A stretch of 64,000 bases of DNA from Prunella strophiata. Lineage: Eukaryota > Chordata > Aves > Passeriformes > Prunellidae. The position numbers and the translations under genes are program-made. Below the pieces are notes generated by a model that saw nothing but the letters and a program-made list of their open reading frames with translations, was not told the DNA's origin and made no database searches. The stretch spans positions 2,170,001 to 2,234,000 of the forward strand of contig JAZBQD010000034.1 of the NCBI GenBank assembly GCA_036583965.1, given 5' to 3'. The number at the start of each line of letters is the position of its first letter. Position 1 is the stretch's first letter. Shown here in pieces: positions 49,183 through 61,545 of this stretch.

Positions 49183-51222
49183 TTTATTAGAGCTTTGCTG
49201 TGATGTTTTAAGATTTGCTGCAGGTTCTTAAAAATGAATAGGAATTGTTCTATTCTGAACTGTCAGCAGTTTGGAAACTTAAAACATCCAGGACATGTCT
49301 CAAGAAATCCAGTTGTTCCCTTTGATCCTAGATTAAAGGGCCTTTGGAAATTTCAGAGCTATGTAGTTTCTTACACAGTTCCAATTAACACGACACTTGA
49401 GCTTTATTCTGTGAATGTACAATAATGTAGAAAACTCCTTGGAATTCCCTCATCAGCTATATTCTGTTTAAAAATACATGTATTGGTTTTAAATCAACAT
49501 CCTCAACCACATTCAATACTCCATTTATACCCTTAGGTTTAGTAATTCACAGAACTTCAGCTTCACAGATTCTTACCAATAAATCCCAAAATGCATGCAT
49601 GGCTTGGTTTAAGAAAGATATTTTACTTGTGTTTCATACACAAAAAAACTGATAATCAACAGTGGCTTAAAAAATTAACACTACTTCACTTTTCCACAAG
49701 TGTACAAAAAAGAAATAATGGATTTACATTCAACGGTAAAGCTTAAAGTCCACTCTAATAATAGTTGCATTGACATTCACATACACAAGCACAGAATAAA
49801 TATTTCAGGATTCTTATAAGAGCATACAGCATACATACAGTACTTGAATTTTACATAAGGAGTGTTAGGAGGGTCAGAAATTCATAATCTCATAGAAAAG
49901 TAAAACTAAAATCAGAAAAGGTCGTGTGGGAGGTAACACCAAGGTACTGCACAGAGCTAGCAGGTTAGTAAATCCATTTGTGTGAGGAGTTTGCTTCTGC
50001 TTCTTCATATTAGGACAGTTTGTTTGCAAAGGTGTATTCAAAGTGCAGAATAATGCAATAAAAGAAAAAAAAAAGAGAAGATATTCTTGTATTTATTAAT
50101 ACATGCAAGAGGCAGCCCCCAAGTCACCCGACAGAATAAAGCTGTTATTGGCAAGTGGCCGATATAGTACAGATGTTTCAGGCAATTTTTCTAAAGCACT
50201 TTAATAGCAGCAATTGTAATTTATAATGGCTCTAGATTGACTTCTGTTTGGGTTAAAGGGCATCATATTTCTTTAACATTTACAGCTATATTTCTTTATA
50301 AATAAATATCTCGAATAACAAATAGCATAGTTAATGTTACTTTTTTCTCTCTTTTGCATAAGTGTCGTGGAAAAACTCTGACCTTTTCAGAGACATAATG
50401 TGCAAAATAATGTGGAAATAGGGACACACAGCATCACAGTTACATTCCTGGGATGTCAGCCCAGCCCTTCTTACTCTCTGAGGGCTAGCCTTACCAGGGT
50501 AATGCAGGGCTTCAAGGGACAATTTTTCCAATGGCTTGTTTGGTAAAGAGATAGAATTTAAGGTGTCTTAAAGAGCTGTAAATGTGAGGTTTCATTTGAA
50601 GCAGTGTGTACAATACGTCATGTATAGGAGTCAGTATTTCCACACAGTGACTTCTCAGGATTTGACAAGTCTGCTTATCTCCTTTCAGACATTTTCTCCT
50701 CAGCCTGAACATCTTTGAACATTTGTGTTCATTAGGTGTTTCCTCTGTTGCATATTTACCAGCTCTTCTTGCATTTTATAATCTGATCTTATATCACCTA
50801 GCTGACATCTGCACACAAATATTTCCAATCAAATAGAGGGTGCACAACATTAAAACTTTTAAACCTGTCCTGTAAGTGTCATCAAGACAGGAGCACAGGA
50901 ACCACAGTGCAGAGTCCAACCTCTCACTGGCTGTACTGTGAAGATTCTCCTTTTCGGCGTAGGAGAAAGGAAACTTGTGTCTGCTTTTTAGATTCTGAAA
51001 ACAAGCCAAAGTGGAGAAAAAGAGTTAACACCAGACTTAATAAAGCTTTTAAGACAAAACCTGTTAAGCAATTTAGACAGACACTGAATTTCCTGCTGAT
51101 TTTCTCAAGTCTGTACATACAGGAAATTTGTTAACAGTAGGAAGAAGTTGGGATTTGCTACATAGGAGAAATCTGCCATTATTACAAAAACTGGCTAAGA
51201 GGGTTTTTTCAGTATAACTCCC
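49183..51222 (-). other. PCDHA: Probable 3' UTR of the protocadherin-alpha transcripts
   Basis: AT-rich sequence directly downstream of the alpha stop codon. Minus-strand AATAAA signals occur at 50097-50092, 49408-49403 and 49188-49183. Mammalian alpha transcripts have a 3' UTR of roughly 2 kb, which would fit the last two. The true end is not determinable from sequence alone. Confidence 0.45.
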
Positions 51223-51533
51223 TCACTGGTCACTGTTCTCAGTGGTGCTGTTGCCCTTTTCTTTTTTCTCCTGAGTCTTGTTTCCCTTCTTCTTTTTCTT
51301 CTTTTTCTTGGTCTCTTCTTTCTTGCCAAAGGTTATGAAGTCACTTTTGTCAATTTGGCTGTTTGGTGGCTCCTGCCGGATGGAGATGATTGCAGGAGAT
51401 CCTGGGATAATGAATTTGTCTGGCAACTCACCAGGACCACCTTGTTTGGAATTGCCCGGTCCAAATTTAAAGGTCCAGCTGTTGCTGTTCACACCAGCTC
51501 CCACTGGGGGGGACACCTCTCCCGCCTCAGGTT
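51223..51533 (-). CDS. PCDHA: Protocadherin-alpha last constant exon
   Basis: This exon encodes the shared C-terminal cytoplasmic end of all protocadherin-alpha proteins, which are neuronal adhesion receptors. The minus strand shows an acceptor (TTTTTCAG, AG at 51535-51534) and then, after a split Glu codon, [19 protein letters not shown], the proline-rich and hydrophobic core including [30 protein letters not shown] and the end [12 protein letters not shown]; 103 residues with the split codon. It differs from the mammalian sequence at only a few sites that I can recall. The variable exons and the two short earlier constant exons are upstream, at higher coordinates. The preceding constant exons (motifs PDWRYS and DQQWPTV) were not found by eye up to 64000. 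The open frame continues a few codons past the acceptor into the intron, which is not coding. Confidence 0.97.
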
Positions 51534-52034
51534 CTGAAAAAGTCAAAACAGCAAGAAAAGCTTAAAGCATCTTTAAACACAGGCACTCAGTGAACAGCAG
51601 CTTTCTGTTTGAAAGCTCTGGCTTCAGCCTACAGTGACTCTTGCTTGCCTGGCTGCTCATCTGGGGGTTATCCACTGGTTCTTGTCCAGTCTGCTCAGTG
51701 TTTGCATGCACTGACCCCCTCCTTGTGCTGTTGGCTGTAACAGGCTCTGGATCCCATTTTGTTCTTTTGGATTTGAAGTGTTTGGAGTAAGAGATCACTG
51801 TGATGCAGCCCATTGTAGTGTTTTACAGCAGGAAACACAGGCACGTGCACTGCATGGCAAAAGGGTGTGTTTGAGGGTGTTGAGCCTTTTGGGACAGGGT
51901 TAGAAGAACAGCCAGGGCAGGGGGTGACAGCCTTGGCATTATGCACATCCAGGTGGGTATTTTAGCAAACCATCCTGTGATGGATGTGTCCAGGAATCCT
52001 CATGCAGGGAAAGAAGGGAAAGTGTCAAGAGGCT

Positions 52035-52320
52035 GGAATGGAGCCAGGCTCTGCTCGGTGGTGCCGAGCAGCAGGACAGGAGGGAGCAGGAATGGATGCC
52101 CAGGAAGTTCCACCTGAACATGAGGAAGAACTTCTTTCCTGTGCAGTGACCAAACACTGAACAGATTGTCCAGAGAGGTTGTGGGGTTCTCCTCACTGGA
52201 GATATTCCAGAACCATCTGGATGCAATCCTGTGCCGTGTGCTCTGCTCAAACAGGGAGGCTGGACCAGATGAGCCACTGTGGTCCCTTCCAAGCTGATCC
52301 ATTGTGTGACTCTGAGCTGG
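52035..52320 (+). mobile_element. CR1 LINE 3' fragment
   Basis: Carries CACCTGAACATGAGGAAGAA, CTTCTTTCCTGTGCAGTGAC, CAGAGAGGTTGTGGGGTTCT and GGACCAGATGAGCCACTGTG, ending near CATTGTGTGACTCTG. Plus orientation; a GAGG/GTTG subfamily distinct from the ATTCTATG copies. Confidence 0.9.
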
Positions 52321-54513
52321 TGCATCCCAGAGAGGAACCTGAGGCCAACCAGTATGTGTGTTTGTGTGTAGGTATGGATGCAATGTGGTTGAGCAGCAGA
52401 CATGGCCCTAGAGCAAAACCAGAATGAACTGAATTGTCTGGGCAGAGACACTGCAGGGCTGCTTCCATCAGGGTGCACAGTCTGGTCTCAAAAATATTCA
52501 AGGTCTTCACAGAATCATAGAATACCCAGATATTCTCTCTAGATCATGGTATTTTATACAGGCAAATATAAGATGAAATTCTATCCCCAGTTTTAGGCTT
52601 GCAGTATGAAGTAAATTTTAATTTTGTTTCCATTATTTTGATTAGATTGAGTTAATCAGATTGAAATGTTTGCTTATCTTGCTCTGACAAGGACAAATTT
52701 CCAGCAAAGTACAATGCTACAGAATTAGGTTTTCCTGTGAGAGGAAGCCTTAAGACTTGGTTGTTTTCTTTCCTTTTATACTTTGAACATTTGTTGCAAT
52801 TTACATAACTGGCAATTTTGAATAGGAACAGCATATCTATTTTAATGTATCATGGTAAGTGTTTTAACAACCGTGATCAGAGGGAAAGCTCAGTGTTTAT
52901 GCACTGATGCTAAAGCCCTCAAATCAGATGAAAACTTTCTTATCTACACCCTAAAAGTGCAGTAACAAAACATGGGACTCTCACCCTCGTAGCACTGCTA
53001 GCCACACACAAATCCACAATATCACACAAACAATTCCAACACCATTGATCTGATGAAATCTCAGCATCATGTATCAGAGCTGTCCAGCTGAAGAGGTAAA
53101 GATGTTTGGGGTAAAGAAGGAGGGAGAACTGTGCTGGAAAACCATTTCAGAGGGATTCCATGTCCCTTGGAAGAGGAGACGAGGACTGGATGGAAGAGCA
53201 GAAACTGAGAAGTCCAAGGTCTCCTGCTGGTTAAAGACGGGCAGGAAAAGAAAACAAAGCAGACAAGTCTAGAGGGAGATCCCCCACATTTTGCCAGCAA
53301 ACACCTGGTACTGGCTGCTCTACCCCTGCAGCTGTAATGAAGAATGCTGTATTAATTTAGCAGCTCCTGTATTTCTTATTCTTTAATGATTCTTCATCTT
53401 CTGTTATGTTGTTTGTACAAGTTTCTATTTTATTAAGTAAATGGTGTGTGGTGCATGTAGGCATGAGGCTCTCCTTTTAGGTTCAAAAGCTGAAAGGACA
53501 TATTTTGCTGCCTGACAACCTTTCTCCTGCCTGGCAGCAAAACAAGGCTGGGAAGCAGGATTCCTTTTTTAAGCTTTTCTGTAGTGATGCAGCAGGTCCA
53601 CATTACAAAGCCCAAGAAATGTGTGTACAAAACACATCAGAACCATCTCTGAACCCATCTGTGTAAGAGGTTAGGCACATGAAATCTTTGGCATCTCTGA
53701 ACCTCCATGTGGACATGACACAACTGCTTTTACAATGGGGTATTTAATCAAGAAGACACTGTACCCTTCTTTCCCCCTAAGATTGTATTTAATGATGAAG
53801 AAGCTTTGACTTTATGTTCTTTCCAGGAGCTGCTGACGTTGTTTTAGTGACCTTAAACTCTTGAGTCTCAAATAGCTTTTCTGAAGTTATTATTAATGTA
53901 AAAGTTCCTCTATTTTATCAGTTGTAGCTTTTCTGTAAATTTCCTATGGTCCTAAGTATCAGCTTCAGATTTTTTACATGTTTCCTGTAAGTAACAACAA
54001 TGTCCTAGAAAGTCCTTTCATAATAAATGCATTAATATGAACAAGCTTTCATTTCTGCTTAATAAATTGTTTTGTTCAGGTACCTTTTATATCACTTTTG
54101 TTTCTCTGAGATGACAAATTACAAAGGGGGAAAATGTGTGTCTTGGCCTTTTTCCAAATTATTAATCAATTGTCTTTCTGCTGCAATACAAAAATGTGAG
54201 CTTTCATATTGCACATAATAAATTAAGCCCTATTTGACAGATAAATCCTCTCTTTCTCCCAACAAGACCACACAATATGCATTCCAAACACTGGCCCAGA
54301 CCCAATACTCTTTTTCTGTTCCTGGCAGGAAAAAGACAGCTGAAGGTGACCTCAAATCATGTTTGACCCAGCCTTGCTCTGGCTGGGGAGAACCCTGTAG
54401 CAAAGAATAGTAGAAAAATTACTTTGAAGAGTACAGGGTGAGAACTCTGTGGGCTGCAGGACCACCAGAGCACAGCTGGAACTGCAGTGCATGGCTGGGC
54501 CACTTGGATGTGA

Positions 54514-54945
54514 GCATAGAAACATAAAATGATAGAATGGCCTGAGTTGGAAGGGACCCTCAAATTTCACCCAGTTCCAGCCCCCTGCCATGGGCAGGGA
54601 CACCTTTCTCTAGACCAGGTAGCTCCAAATCCCATCCAACCTGGCTTTAAATACTTCCTGGGATGGGGCAGCCACAGCTTCTCTGGGCAGCCTGTGCCAG
54701 GGCCTCACCACACCCACCTTATGTTCTTCCTACTAACTGATCTAAAACTACTCTCTGTGGGTTTGAAACCATTCCCCTTGTCCTGTCACTCCAGGTTCTT
54801 CTAAATAGTCTCTCTCCATCTTGTGCACTCCCTTCAAGTACTGGAAGAGGCAGTCAGGTCACCCTGAAGCTCCTTTTCTCCAGGCTGAGCAATCCCAATT
54901 CTCTCAGCCTTTCCTGGAAAGGTGCTCCAGTCCTCTGATCAACTT
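54514..54945 (-). mobile_element. CR1 LINE 3' end, about 430 bp
   Basis: Begins ATAAAATGATAGAATGGCCT and GAGTTGGAAGGGACCCTC, continues through CTAGACCAGGTAGCTCC, CCTTGTCCTGTCACTCCAGG and TTCTCCAGGCTGAGCAATCC. Minus orientation. Confidence 0.95.
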
Positions 54946-56567
54946 ATTAGGCTGAACACAGGACATGGGACAATGACAGTGACTTGATGTTATCCATTTG
55001 ACCACACAAATACAGTAACATGCAAGAATCCAGGGTATCCCTGAGGTAAAGAATCTCCTGTCTGAAACCTCTTGCCAGACTGATGGGGTGCACATCCACA
55101 TCTGCACTACTGAAATCTAATTCAGAGCAGGAAAATGACCCTTTAATCTGGTTCTGACCTGGCAAATCAACTCACCAGATGAAGTCAGTAACACTTGTCA
55201 CAAAAACATCTGGCTTCATGCATCCAAACACAACAAACCCATCCCACCTAGCCTGGAATCAGGATTCTGTCAGACTGTGGGGGTTTGCCTGCACTTATGT
55301 CTGGTTTTGTCCAAGCCCCTGAATATGTTTGTTGTCCATACCAACTAAGCATTTTAATACTCCTTAATACTCACTAAGCCAAAGGAAACTAATTATCCCT
55401 ACAGCTGTGTGGAGAGCTTGCATACAAGAAGACAGAGGCATAGAGAATCTGATGAGTTAATAAACATAATTTCCTACAAGTGGGGCTTCTCCAGTCCTGA
55501 GGAAATGTCTCTTCTGCATGATTTACCTGAGAACATGTGTGTTTATCTGTATTGGCAGGCTGGAAGGTCACAGTTCAGCTGTACTGACAAAGTCGTATGT
55601 TTAGGCATTTCAGATCAAGGATAAATGTCATTTACTACCTAGATTCCAAGGCTTCCTTAAACATCTCTTCTGTTTCTTATCAGCAGGGATTCAACAACAA
55701 AAGCTTTCTACTTATGTGTTATTTTACATTTAATGGGATTAGTTGTACTTCTCTTGCATATTTTCTGCATCTTTAATTGAATGCTTCAAATTTGTTTATT
55801 AAACTTAGAGGAAAATCTAAATAAAACAAACCCCCTGGTTATATTTATAGCACTTAATTTAAAACATTGCACTTCTTTTCTTCCTACAGCCAGAGAGGGA
55901 GGGTTTCCAGAGTTCATACATAAAAGCCCAGAGTCTGGTAATTTTCTGAGGTAATTTTTGGGATTACTTTGGACCTTTTCTTTTATTCTCAAGGAATACT
56001 TTAGACTTCATGTTCAATGACCAAATAATTAAATTTTTAAATGCTTGCATGCAGCAGAAGCTAAAATCTAGGCTGCACCTGCAGGTCCTGATGCTTCTTT
56101 GCCTGTGTGTCTGCAAGCTAAAATGGGAGATGAACTTTTCACCCCATCCCTTTCCTACTCTCACCGAAATACAAATGTCTCAGTAGACTTTAAATGGAAC
56201 CCAGAGCAGCAGAGACTCTGCAGTTGAGTAGGTCACATATTTAGCTGGCATGAAAGGACTTCTAGGCTGTCTTTCAAAATACTTCTTTTTCCATCCCGTG
56301 ACTGCTGTCTGAAGTGCACAGGCAGACTTACACAGAAAAAAAACCTCCATATCCTCAAATCACCTATGTGAAAGCTGGAGGGAATAGGGTATGGTGCAGA
56401 GCTAATGCTTTTTCTCTTCCAGAGTCATTTAATGGTCATGTATTGTAGCCCTCTACCTCTCACAGGACTTGGAAAACATAAAACCCCTGATGAACAGGCA
56501 CTGGTTTAACAAGCTCTAATTGCTCTGAAACACCTGATTTCCTACACAGTGTCAGTTTTAGAGGGTC

Positions 56568-56738
56568 ATATCTGCCCAGAGAAGCTGTGGCTGCCCCTGG
56601 ATCCCTGGAAGTGCCCAAGGCCAGGCTGGATGGGGCTTGGACCAGCCTGGGACAGTGGAAGATGTCCCCTGCCCTTGGGAGGGGGGGACTGGATGAGCTT
56701 TAAGGTCCTTTCCAACCCAAACCATTTCAGGATTCTAT
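56568..56738 (+). mobile_element. CR1 LINE 3' end
   Basis: GCCCAGAGAAGCTGTGGCTG, GGCCAGGCTGGATGGGGCTT and AAGGTCCTTTCCAACCC, ending in AGGATTCTATG. Plus orientation, 5'-truncated. Confidence 0.95.
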
Positions 56739-57171
56739 GTGGATGTCACAGTCTCCAAGATTCCAGAAAGGGAGCAGGCTGCAGGTGAGCTGTGTCCCCT
56801 CACTGATCCTCACCTGCATGCTCCAGGCAGTCCTGCTCTCAGCACACAGGTTTTGCAGAGGTACCCATGCTCTGTGCAGGAAGCCCAGACATTGACAAGG
56901 AACCAGGTCCCTAAAATTTAGCCTGTAGTAACTGTAGGTACCTACGTTTCTTTTTCTTAGAGAGTTAAACACCCCTTTCTTAAATTCAGCCATCAGAAAT
57001 GTAGGCATCCAATCTACCACGTCAAATTTAATTCATGCTGTAGTCTATAAACAGACAGGCACCCTCAGAAGTTCAAACCACTTGGTTTAAATGCTTGGTT
57101 TAAGAGATTTTGAATTGGAGACCTTATCACTCTCTTTGGAGCCTTTCTTGCTTTCTACAGCTCCCTGACAG

Positions 57172-57440
57172 GAGGTTGTAACCAGGTGGGGATCAGCCTC
57201 TTCTCTCTGGCAACCAGGGGCAGGACAAGAGGACATGGCCTCAAGCTGCACCAGGAGAGATGTAGGACATTAGGAAGAATTTCTTCACAGAAAGGGTTGT
57301 CAAGCATTGGGAGGAGCTGCTCAGAGAGGTGGTGTTCAAGAAATGACAGCACATGGCACTCAGTGCTCTGGTCTGGTTGACAAGGTGGTGATCAGTCAAA
57401 AGTTGGACGTGATAATCGTGGAGGTGTTTTCCAAATGATT
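57172..57440 (+). mobile_element. CR1 LINE 3' fragment, other subfamily
   Basis: CAGGTGGGGATCAGCCTCTT, GGACAAGAGGACATGGCCTC, AAGCTGCACCAGGAGAGATG, TTAGGAAGAATTTCTTCACA and GGGTTGTCAAGCATTGGGAG. Plus orientation. Confidence 0.9.
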
Positions 57441-60400
57441 ATGTTAAAAAAAAAAATCCAAATTTTCTTTGTTCCTCTCCTCTCTCTGCTGGAGACAGCA
57501 AACTTTTGGGTAGCTAGTGAAAAAGGAGCTGAATTCTACCCTCAGGAGTCAGGTAAGCAGCACCATGGCTCAGCAGGTGCTGCATTAATGACCATGCCAG
57601 AGCATTTTGGAAAAATGAAGAAGTTTGGAACTAATCTCTTTAACTGTGGCAGCCACAAAAAATCCTGTGCAGCTGTTTGCAACTTCCTCAACCCTAATCC
57701 TTTGAGGGGATTTTCACTTAGGTAGGCATTGACATTTTCTGTCCAAAAATGCCTGAGAGAGCACAGCCATGTTCTTAAGGCTGCCTCATTTCCACGCCTT
57801 CAAAGGCCACGTTTTAGTTATGACAGCAATGCCACCAGTACAGCTCAGAAGCTCTGGTGCAGAACTCTGAAGTACAGGTCTGTCACTGAGATTTAAGGTG
57901 CTGTCTTTTCAGATGTGGAATTTGCAAATTCACTCAATTGAAGGGCTGGCTTTCACCAGCCTGTAAAACCATCCAAGCTGAAAGGTAATGCTGAGCGATG
58001 GGTACAAAGAGTCTGAAATTGAGATGTCTCATACATTTGGGGCAAAATGTCTGCTCACAGAACATATCATCACTCAGCCCAGGAATCAATATCCCATCAG
58101 GTCTGGGCTATCCCATCAGGCCTGCAGTTTCTATCTCACTGACATTTTTCTCACTTTTGGGGAGGCCACATGGTTTTTCCCTGACCCTGCATAGCCCCAC
58201 AGCTCCAATCTGGTGTTTGCTGAGAACAGGTGGTGCTCCCTTCCCATAATGTGAGCTGCCCATATATCCTGAGTGTCATGAACATCCTCTCCACCTCCTA
58301 TGCCTCTGCTGCTTTCTTAAAGAGCCTTTGTCAGAAGAGGGCTAACTCATGTTAGAACAGATGTGCCCCTGCTCAAGGGGGAGAAGAGGAAAGCATTTCT
58401 GTGCAGCTCTGTCTCCCTGCAGAGACATCTTTGACTGTGTGACATGCTCAGCCAAGACAGCAGCTTGTTTTCACTCTGTTCCACCCCTCCCCACTCCCCA
58501 CTTTGTCCCTGTCTTTAAAAATTTGGTAGCTCATGGAATCAGAAAATATAATAGCTTTCAATCAATAGTTCTATTAATGTTAAATTTAAAGGAAATATTT
58601 TTCAGTGTTCTTTTTCTAGACAGCAGAACATGCAGGCTAAAGCCACTGTAAGACTCAGAACACCCCATCATTAATCACAGCCCCTTCTGTCCGCAGGTCA
58701 AAGTAGCAAAACACATTAATTAAATGAATTTGTTTAAAACTGAGATCAGGCAATAAGCAGGAAGCAAATTACAGGGAAAGCTAGTCATTAACCTGATTTC
58801 TCTCTTCCCTGCCTCCTCCGCTGATGCTGTACTGACTGCAGCTTCTGCCTCTGGCAGGCTTAATGAATATTCACCATGATAAAGAGTCTGAAACAGGACA
58901 TCCAATGCAAACAGCGTGCACTGAAAAACCCTCTCTATGTCATTTGGAGGATCTCTGCGGACATTCTGGCTTCACTGATCATCCCTAAGCCTTTTTGGGA
59001 TTAAAAAGCCCATTTAATCTTTCTTTTTTTTTCTGAAAAACAAAACAACCCAAAAACTCAAACCCACAAAAAAAGAAAGTGAATAAAAATCCATCATCAG
59101 CATGATAAAATGACAGAAATAGAACCAAAAGACAGAAAACCTACTCAGTCAGAACAAAACTGAACCAGTTTAACTAACACTTTGCCAAGCAATCCCAAAC
59201 ATCACTAATGACTTCCTCAAACTGGAGTATTAAACAAAACCCCAAATAATTCTCACTGTCTGCCCTCCCATCTCTTTGACCTATTCTGCATTAATGAATC
59301 TGGAGGAATGAACAAAATGGAAACTTCTCCCCACCAGGAGCCTGTAGCTTTAATCCAGTGCTTGGGTTTAAAGGCAGTATCATTAAACAGGGTAATTATA
59401 GCACACATGTTGTGGGAGATTTGTAACCCCCCACTGCTCCAACATCCAGGCTCGAAGCAGGGGGTGGGCACGGAGGTCACTTCAGCTCACTCTCAGGTTA
59501 CTGTCCACGCTGACACTGACAATTAATTTAAATTGAGATTATTTACCTCATTATAAAAACCAATCTTACATGGCTGTGTATTAAAGGAATTGTCTCAGCT
59601 ATCAAATAGCTCTGCCAGCATATTCTGAGATATGGGAAAGCATAATTTGATTTGCTGGCTATCACAGCCTGCTGTGGCCAGAGCACAGCCCTGGGTAAAT
59701 GGCTTCCTGCAGCTGCTGAAGGAGCAAACGGAGCACGGGGTCTGCAGCTCCTCTCACACTTCTTTGGCTAAAAGATGCTTTTCTTCCCATAAAAATATCG
59801 ACTTTTTCAGGTAATATCCTTCTACTGCTGTACTTGTACCCAGTCCTGCTCCCACAGGCAGAATTTTCCCCCTTTCCTCCCCAGAGTGAAATCTGCTGCA
59901 CCCCTGAGACTGCATGTGCACACACCCAGGATGCTCCTTATCATCTTCTGAGCTCTAATCGAATGTTGGACCTGGGGGGATGCAGCACAGAATGTTTGTG
60001 TTGCATGAAGAGGGGATTAGAAAGACATTACTCTTGCAATATAAGAAAAAAAAAAAATTTTGAGGTATTTCTCTATGTCTGCAGGCTCACAGTGTCTGTT
60101 TTTAAGAGTTCATAGCTCAAAAAAGATTCCCTCACCTCCCCACTCAAAAATCCAAACCAACCAAACCAAAAAAAAACCCCAGATTATTTTCATCTTATAA
60201 ATGTGTTTTTAATACAGTGTGGGCAGTTACAGCACCAGCCATTCTGCCCTTTTTTAATGCAAACAGTGAGGTAAAGAGCAGTGAATAGTGTAGGAAAATT
60301 GAAATTGAAGCTGGAGAGACTGCTCTGCCCCTCAGTACCTGGGAAGGGTGTGGGCAGTGGCTGAGGACAATGTGCCCCGAAGATCTGTGGTGGGTTGGTC

Positions 60401-61261
60401 TTGATACCACAAAGGAAAGGCTTTCCTTTGCTTTCATGTCAAACCAGGTGCTATGTAGCCTAAATGTCCTAATTAAATGTCCTCAAATGCCCTAAACTGA
60501 ATGACTAGAGCAGCAAGCAGCTACCCAGACCTCTGCTGAAGGCTGATTTTAGGAGTGCTTGGCAACACATCCCAAAAAGGTGGACTTTGAGTCAGATCTT
60601 GAAAAATTTTTGAGCTTTGTGGCTCACATCTTTCGTATGTGACCAGGAGTGGGGATGGCACTCTAACCATTTTCAGGAGGCTGCTGCTGTGGGTGGGGTT
60701 TGCATCTGTTATATAAGGACATGAAATACTGTAAAGAGAGCAAAAGTCACTGCAGAAGACAAAGCCCTGAATGTCAGGAGGACAGAACATGTCTGTGCAC
60801 TGCTTAATCTAATTTATGGAAAGCCAATTTTGGTTACTGTCTTCTGTCAAATTTAAATAAAAAAATAATTTTATTCTGACATACAAGCCCTTTTATGTGA
60901 GAGACAACAGGCTCACCGAGCATCACAAATCCTGCTGTGAAGGTGAAAAGGAGGAAGCATTTCCTGGCTGCTGCTGGAGCCTGTAAGAGTGCCCTGCAGG
61001 CAGCCAGCCCCCTCCTCCCCTCTCTGAGCTGTTGAATTGAAGCCAAAGCACAGACGTGGGTTCTTTCCAGGCATCTCCTGCCACTGGAGGCCACTGTGCC
61101 TCTATGGGGTGATACAGGATCCTCCTGGGCTGCTGTCCACAGCCACCTTCTGCCTCAGTGCCTGTCTCAAAGCCTGGCTGTGACTGATCCCCAAAGAAGG
61201 AAAATTTTCCTAAAGGGAAGGCAGGATTAAATGTTCTAGTATTGGATTTCTATTTACAAGG

Positions 61262-61545
61262 GCATCGAATGGCAGGACAAGGGGAATTGCTTGAAACTGA
61301 CAGAGAAAAGGTTTAGATTAGATTTTAGCTAAAAATCCTTTACTGTGAGGGGGGGAGGCCCTGGCACAGGGTGCCCAGAGCAGCTGTGGCTGCCCCTGGA
61401 TCCCTGGCAGTGCCCAAGGCCAGGCTGGATGGAGCCCTGAACAGCCTGGGGCAGGGGAAGGTGTCCCTGCCCATGGCAGGGGGTTGGAAACAACACCTTT
61501 AAGGTCCTTTCCAGCCCAGGCCATTCCATGATTTTGTGATTCTCT
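61262..61545 (+). mobile_element. CR1 LINE 3' end
   Basis: GGACAAGGGGAATTGCTTG, AGATTAGATTTTAGCTAAAA, GGGGGAGGCCCTGGCACAGG, CCATGGCAGGGGGTTGGAA and CATTCCATGATTTTGTGATT. Plus orientation. Confidence 0.95.

Noticed and set aside
51939..52478. 179-codon minus-strand frame
   Set aside because: It runs antisense through a CR1 3' fragment.
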